From positions 62,001 to 126,000 of the forward strand of contig NZ_CANLZM010000005.1 of NCBI RefSeq assembly GCF_947495565.1: 64,000 nt of DNA. The letters are read 5' to 3'. The position numbers were made by a program, and so were the translations under genes. Below the pieces are notes generated by a model. It saw nothing but the letters and a program-made list of their open reading frames with translations, was not told the origin of the DNA and did no database searches. This DNA comes from an uncultured Pontibacter sp. (GTDB lineage Bacteria > Bacteroidota > Bacteroidia > Cytophagales > Hymenobacteraceae). Below are positions 59,959 through 64,000 of the stretch, piece by piece. Position 1 is the stretch's first letter. Each line of letters opens with the position of its first letter.

Positions 59959-61371
59959 GTGAGAAATAAGAGCAAGAAGAAAAAATTCGAAATACTCGAG
60001 CAAGTTAAGATCGAGGACATGGTGGCCGAAGGTAAATGCCTGGCCCGCCATGATAACATGGTGATTTTTGTGGCTGGCGTAGCCCCCGGCGACGTGGTGG
60101 ACCTGCGCATAACCCGCAAGAAAAAAAGCTTCTTGGAAGCTGAGCCTGTGGCATTTCATGAGTTGTCGGAGCTGCGTGTGCAGCCGTTTTGCGAGCATTT
60201 TGGCACCTGCGGCGGTTGCAAGTGGCAGCACATCGGCTATGATACCCAGCTATACTTTAAGCAGAAGCAGGTGAAGGACAACCTGGAGCGAATCGGTAAG
60301 GTGCCGCTGCCGGAGTTTGATCCTATACTTGGCTCCGGGGAAACCCGCTACTACCGCAACAAGCTGGAGTATACTTTCTCGAACACCAGCTGGCTTACAA
60401 AAGAGCAGATCCAGTCGGGGCAGGAGTTTGACCGCGATGCCTTAGGTTTTCACATTCCCGGCCGTTTTGACAAAATCTTGGATATTAAGCACTGCTACCT
60501 GCAGCCAGACCCGTCTAACGCCATCCGACTGGAAGTGCGGAAGTACGCCAAAGAGCACAACCTGCCGTTTTTCGATATCGTGAAACAGGTGGGATACATG
60601 CGCAACCTCATTATCCGTACGGCTACTACCGGGGAGCTGATGGTGATTGTGCAGGTGTATGAGGACAGACCGGAAGAGATGCAGGCGCTGATGGAGCATT
60701 TGGGCGCGACTTTCCCGGAGATCACTTCGCTGCATTATGTTATCAATAGTAAGGGCAACGAAACGTTTCATGACCTGGAGGTGGTGTGCTACAAAGGACT
60801 GCCATACATACACGAGGAAATGGAGGGCATCAAGTTTAGGGTAGGGCCAAAATCATTCTATCAGACCAACGCTAACCAAGCCTACGAGCTATACAAGAAG
60901 ACACGCGAACTGGCCAACCTGACCGGAAACGAACTGGTGTATGACCTGTACACCGGCGCTGGAACAATTGCTAATTTTGTGGCAAAACAGGCCCGTGAGG
61001 TGATCGGTATTGAGTATGTGCCAAGCGCGATAGAGGACGCCAAAATAAATTCGCAGATCAACGATATCACTAACACCACTTTTTACGCCGGCGATATGAA
61101 GGATATTCTGTCGGATGAGCTGATTGCCCGCCACGGAAGGCCGGATGTGGTGATAACAGACCCGCCACGCGCCGGAATGCACGAGGATGTGGTGCAAAAA
61201 CTGCTGCAGGTGCACCCGAGCCGTATTGTATACGTGAGCTGTAACCCGGCCACGCAGGCCCGCGATGTGGAGTGGCTGTCTGAAAAGTATGACGTAACGC
61301 GCGTGCAGCCTGTGGATATGTTCCCGCAGACGCACCATGTAGAGAATATAGTATTGTTAACCGCTAAATAG
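59959..61371 (+). CDS. rlmD: 23S rRNA (uracil-5-)-methyltransferase RlmD
   Basis: 470 residues with GTG start. TRAM domain (about 10-65); [4Fe-4S] cysteines C78, C84, C87 (FCEHFGTCGGCKW) and C179 (IKHCYL); SAM fold with LVYDLYTGAGTIANF; TDPPRAGMH; and nucleophile C428 in YVSCNPATQ. This is the RlmD/RumA plan, methylating U1939 (E. coli numbering) of 23S rRNA. Single gene; the -7 element lies so close that the mRNA may be leaderless. A small conserved protein gene follows 93 bases later. Confidence 0.93.
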   Translation: MRNKSKKKKFEILEQVKIEDMVAEGKCLARHDNMVIFVAGVAPGDVVDLRITRKKKSFLEAEPVAFHELSELRVQPFCEHFGTCGGCKWQHIGYDTQLYFKQKQVKDNLERIGKVPLPEFDPILGSGETRYYRNKLEYTFSNTSWLTKEQIQSGQEFDRDALGFHIPGRFDKILDIKHCYLQPDPSNAIRLEVRKYAKEHNLPFFDIVKQVGYMRNLIIRTATTGELMVIVQVYEDRPEEMQALMEHLGATFPEITSLHYVINSKGNETFHDLEVVCYKGLPYIHEEMEGIKFRVGPKSFYQTNANQAYELYKKTRELANLTGNELVYDLYTGAGTIANFVAKQAREVIGIEYVPSAIEDAKINSQINDITNTTFYAGDMKDILSDELIARHGRPDVVITDPPRAGMHEDVVQKLLQVHPSRIVYVSCNPATQARDVEWLSEKYDVTRVQPVDMFPQTHHVENIVLLTAK

Positions 61372-61464
61372 AAAACGTAACTCGTAGCACGTATCAAGTG
61401 GCAAAATAAAAGTGTATGAAAGTCTTGCTGCCTGAGATGTGTTAGGTGATACGCAAATAAGAAT

Positions 61465-61833
61465 ATGGAAAACGATCCGGAACTGAATGGTAAATACCTG
61501 GGCACTATCTCGCAGGATTTTGTGGTAGTGGCCGAAACGTTGAAAGAGGCATCTTACCAGGTGCGTAAACGCAAAATTTCTGAGTATCCTATATTCGTGT
61601 TCAGCCGCACGCAGGTGCCAGTGGGCTCTGTGTTCCTGGCCAAAGAAGAAGTGGCGCTGGACTGGCACATTAACGCTTCTTATCTGGAAGATTTTGTAAA
61701 CCGCCAGCTGGTGGTAGAGGATAAAGTGGAAGAGTTTATAGCCGCCTACAAAGACCCGGATGAGTTCTGCTGCCTGTTCGTGGTGGATGGCGAGTTTCAG
61801 AACTTCGTGTTTATACCTTATCCGGAGGATTAA
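61465..61833 (+). CDS. Conserved protein of unknown function
   Basis: 122 residues without signal or membrane segments. Compact alternating pattern (FVVVAETLKEASYQVRKR, then YPIFVFSRTQVPVGSVFLAKE) and a C-terminal FCCLFVVDGEFQNFVFIPYPED with a Cys pair and a Gly-Glu-Phe turn. A protein like this is, as far as I remember, often found near rlmD or thiL in Cytophagales, but no function is known. A strong bidirectional terminator lies downstream. Confidence 0.75.
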   Translation: MENDPELNGKYLGTISQDFVVVAETLKEASYQVRKRKISEYPIFVFSRTQVPVGSVFLAKEEVALDWHINASYLEDFVNRQLVVEDKVEEFIAAYKDPDEFCCLFVVDGEFQNFVFIPYPED

Positions 61834-61923
61834 ATTAAAAAAGATAAGTTCTCACTCTTCAAAGTCGCGAATCGCAGACTAGCTTCTGGAGAGGCAGGGG
61901 ATAAAAGCTTTGTACCGGAAATA

Positions 61924-61966
61924 AACGAAGAAAGGCAGCTATTACGGCTGCCTTTCTTCGTTTTGT
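61924..61966. terminator. Bidirectional terminator
   Basis: The stem CGAAGAAAGGCAGC pairs with GCTGCCTTTCTTCG around a short loop, followed by TTTT, between the unknown gene and thiL. Confidence 0.88.
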
Positions 61967-61981
61967 CAAAGTATAAATTTC

Positions 61982-63007
61982 TTAAAAGTGGCTCCAGCCC
62001 TGGGCCTTCAGCGGGAACACCTGTCCGGACTTGGTGGCCAGGTTCACGCCTTCGCTTTCCTGCGTGATGTTGCCAATGATGGTGATATCTGGGTGGTTCT
62101 TCAACTCATCGTAGGCAGCAAGCGGCACCGTGAAAAGCAGTTCGTAATCTTCGCCGCCGTTCATGATGCATGTCAGCGGGTCAATGTTAAACTCTACCGC
62201 AGTCTCCAGCATCTGAGGATCAGCAGGCAGGTTGTCTTTGTACACCACGGCACCCACCTTAGACTGGCTGCAGATATGGAATAGCTCCGAGGCCAGTCCG
62301 TCCGAAATATCAATCATAGAAGTTGGCTTAATGCCGCGCTCCTTCAGGTCATAGATCACATCCATGCGTGCCTCCGGCCTCAGCTGGCGACCCACAATAT
62401 ACTGCTTGTTCTCAAGCTCCGGCTGCATGTCCGGGTTAGCCATAAAAGCCTGCTTCTCGCGCTCCAGAATCTGCAGCCCCATATAAGCGCCTCCCAGGTC
62501 TCCGGTTACACACACCAGGTCGTTTACTTTAGCGCCATTACGGTACACGATCTCCTCCGGGGCAGCCTCGCCGATGGCTGTAACGCTAATCACCAGGCCG
62601 GCACGCGAAGAAGTTGTATCGCCTCCTACTAAATCAACTTTATAATTGTCGCAAGCCAGGCGGATGCCTTCGTACAGTTCTTCCACAGCCTCCAGGGTAA
62701 AGCGCGCGCCAACGGCAATGTTTACCGTAATTTGCGTTGGTTTGGCATTCATGGCGGCAATATCCGATACGTTTACAGCCACAGCCTTATAACCCAGGTG
62801 CTTTAGCGGGCAAAAAGTCAGGTCAAAGTGCACGCTCTCCAGCAGCATGTCCGATGATACCACCACCTGCTTTTCCTTTAGCTCCAGCACGGCTGCATCA
62901 TCACCGATGCCCTTGATGGTAGACTCGTTACGAAGCTCAATTTTCTCTTTTATTTTACGGATAAGGCCAAACTCGCCTACTTCACTTAGTGGAGTATATT
63001 CGCTCAT
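61982..63007 (-). CDS. thiL: Thiamine-monophosphate kinase ThiL
   Basis: 341 residues from the ATG at 63007 (MSEYTPLSEVGEFGLI); an upstream ATG adds three residues. Family marks: IGDDAAVLE, VVSSDMLLESVHFD, VNVSDIAAMNAKP with Mg-binding Asps, and GLASELFHICSQS. It phosphorylates TMP to TPP with ATP. No TPP riboswitch was found upstream; a perfect -7 element (63032-63039) suggests a simple promoter. Convergent with the unknown gene at 61465. Confidence 0.93.
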   Translation of the reverse strand: MSEYTPLSEVGEFGLIRKIKEKIELRNESTIKGIGDDAAVLELKEKQVVVSSDMLLESVHFDLTFCPLKHLGYKAVAVNVSDIAAMNAKPTQITVNIAVGARFTLEAVEELYEGIRLACDNYKVDLVGGDTTSSRAGLVISVTAIGEAAPEEIVYRNGAKVNDLVCVTGDLGGAYMGLQILEREKQAFMANPDMQPELENKQYIVGRQLRPEARMDVIYDLKERGIKPTSMIDISDGLASELFHICSQSKVGAVVYKDNLPADPQMLETAVEFNIDPLTCIMNGGEDYELLFTVPLAAYDELKNHPDITIIGNITQESEGVNLATKSGQVFPLKAQGWSHF

Positions 63008-63031
63008 AATTTTCAATCTGTTTTAGATTTG

Positions 63032-63039
63032 CAAAGATA
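63032..63039 (-). promoter_or_regulatory. -7 promoter element of thiL
   Basis: TATCTTTG on the minus strand, 25 bases before the ATG. Confidence 0.6.
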
Positions 63040-63207
63040 CAAAATTAGATACAGAGCTGACACAGTGCCTTGCCTGCTGTTAAAAGGGGAGGGTGTTTTG
63101 AAGTGCTTTTATACTTATGCCGCCTTTTAAAACCTGTAGCGCTAGCTTTTTCCAACCTGATGAAGTATACTTTGTATGAATAAAGTCTGAACTAAATCAG
63201 TGTTATG

Positions 63208-63239
63208 TTTGTACATTATATGTATGTACATTAAATTTG
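63208..63239 (+). promoter_or_regulatory. Promoter and operator of the nitroreductase-pirin operon
   Basis: TTTG (63208-63211), 20 bases, TAAATTTG (63232-63239), with the palindrome ATGTATGTACAT (63220-63231) and a second TACAT/ATGTA repeat in the spacer. One base differs from the site at 17206. It fits repressor binding between -33 and -7. Confidence 0.75.
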
Positions 63240-63284
63240 TGAAAACATAAAGCCTTATTTCGATTTATACTTTAAACTATAGAT

Positions 63285-63869
63285 ATGTCAACAGCAACGG
63301 AAAATAACATCGCCACGCATACCTTAATTGAGAACCGTTGGAGCCCCCGCGCCTTTAGCAGCGAGAGTGTGAGCAACGAGCAAATGGAAGCGCTTTTTGA
63401 GGCGGCACGCTGGGCACCGTCTGCCATGAACGAGCAACCCTGGCGCTTTATTTATGCCACGAAAGAAGAAAAAGAAGCCTTTGACCGCCTCGGCAGCTGC
63501 CTGGTGGAGGGTAATAGCTGGGCTAAAAACGCAGCGGCACTTTTTATCAGCATCGCCAAAACCAAGTATGATTTTAACGGCAACCTGAATAAGCATGCCT
63601 GGCATGATGTAGGCCTGGCAACCGGAAACCTGCTGCTGCAGGCCACAGACTTAGGTTTGCACATACACCTGATGGGCGGTTTTGATGCTGGAAAGGCGCA
63701 GCAGATGCTGGGTATACCCGAAGGGTATGAAGCCGTATCGATGGGTGCAGTTGGGTATGTAGGCGATCCGGAGTCGCTGCCGGAGGTGCTGAAAGAGCGG
63801 GAGTTGGCACCGCGCAAGCGTAAGCCTCTACATGAGCTGGCGTTTAAAGGCAAGTGGAAGCAAAAGTAA
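63285..63869 (+). CDS. Nitroreductase family protein
   Basis: 194 residues. FMN-binding segments NRWSPRAFSSESVS, AARWAPSAMNEQPWRF and the C-terminal LGIPEGYEAVSMGAVGYVGDPE are typical of the nitroreductase fold; it probably reduces quinones or nitro compounds with NAD(P)H. It is in an operon with a pirin gene 22 bases downstream, and its promoter carries the palindrome also seen near the aldo/keto reductase/yceI pair, so it is probably part of a quinone or electrophile stress response. Confidence 0.93.
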   Translation: MSTATENNIATHTLIENRWSPRAFSSESVSNEQMEALFEAARWAPSAMNEQPWRFIYATKEEKEAFDRLGSCLVEGNSWAKNAAALFISIAKTKYDFNGNLNKHAWHDVGLATGNLLLQATDLGLHIHLMGGFDAGKAQQMLGIPEGYEAVSMGAVGYVGDPESLPEVLKERELAPRKRKPLHELAFKGKWKQK

Positions 63870-63891
63870 TCAGCATCAAAAAAATCGAACT

Positions 63892-64000
63892 ATGAGCAAT
63901 AAGGTAATTCATAAGGCAGCTACACGCGGCCGCGCAAACCACGGCTGGCTAGACTCTCATCATACTTTCAGTTTTGCGCAGTACTACAACCCTGAGCGTA
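63892..64000 (+). CDS. Pirin family protein (5' part, cut by window)
   Basis: 36 codons to the right edge, starting MSNKVIHKAATRGRA then NHGWLDSHHTFSFAQYY, the N-terminus of pirin (YhaK-like) bicupins; the His residues belong to the metal site. Some members dioxygenate quercetin. It follows the nitroreductase gene by 22 bases, so the two form an operon. Confidence 0.88.
   Translation, partial: MSNKVIHKAATRGRANHGWLDSHHTFSFAQYYNPER

Noticed and set aside
61982..63284. TPP riboswitch upstream of thiL
   Set aside because: The leader is about 25 bases long behind a clear -7 element and has no THI-box sequence.
1..64000. CRISPR array
   Set aside because: No regularly spaced repeats of 23-40 bases with unique spacers were seen; the 35-bp repeat at 38387 occurs only twice.

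Overview
The window looks like a chromosomal segment of a Bacteroidota bacterium of the Cytophagales, most likely Hymenobacteraceae close to Pontibacter. This is an inference from gene content and style, not a database result. Signs include Bacteroidota promoters (TTTG, 19-20 bases, TAnnTTTG) in front of tRNA and housekeeping genes, a type IX secretion sorting domain, many lipoproteins with short lipoboxes, and DUF5687/ABC, HscB, PhoH and RlmD homologues of Bacteroidota type. No phage, IS element, CRISPR array, rRNA or replication origin was seen.

Layout. 1-13.7 kb: a YeiH-like transporter cut by the window edge, two exported amidohydrolase-fold proteins, a disordered Arg/Asp/Tyr-rich protein, a META lipoprotein, a small HTH regulator, gluconate kinase, a three-gene minus-strand envelope operon (lipoprotein, acetyltransferase, outer-membrane barrel) and an RluE-type pseudouridine synthase. 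13.4-23 kb: an MFS drug exporter, acetyltransferase, aldo/keto reductase, YceI protein, DUF4168 protein, ClC channel and YihY protein. 22.4-28.5 kb: an outer-membrane porin, BCCT transporter and universal stress protein in one operon, followed by a lipoprotein M3 peptidase. 28.9-30.1 kb: small orphan genes, one split by an in-frame TGA. 30.3-37 kb: a four-gene overlapping signalling operon (NIT-HAMP-GAF hybrid kinase with three receivers, CheR, CheB, receiver-histidine kinase). 37-45.7 kb: small envelope proteins, an exported methyltransferase, a T9SS cargo protein, a second YceI gene with its TetR regulator, a PAS protein and a lytic transglycosylase. 45.7-48.3 kb: a repeat-rich spacer and a strongly AT-rich OLD-like ATPase/TOPRIM nuclease ending beside tRNA-Leu(CAA). 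48.3-64 kb: housekeeping (hscB, SAM hydroxide adenosyltransferase, phoH, comEC, rlmD, thiL), an ABC exporter pair, tRNA-Leu(GAG), two identical tRNA-Lys genes, an SDR, and a nitroreductase-pirin operon cut by the right edge.

Working together. The TetR gene and the adjacent yceI gene each carry the same 13-bp palindrome inside their promoter spacers, giving a readable local circuit. A second palindrome is shared by the nitroreductase-pirin promoter and the region between the aldo/keto reductase and the first yceI gene, suggesting a wider oxidative or quinone-stress regulon. The porin-BCCT-Usp operon reads as an osmolyte import route.

The most unusual global signal is the word AAGTATA/TATACTT. 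By hand count it occurs about 150 times on both strands, in genes and in spacers, against roughly 8 expected for a random 7-mer. It is nearly absent from the AT-rich OLD-like gene. It may be an uptake, chromosome-organising or otherwise selected sequence.
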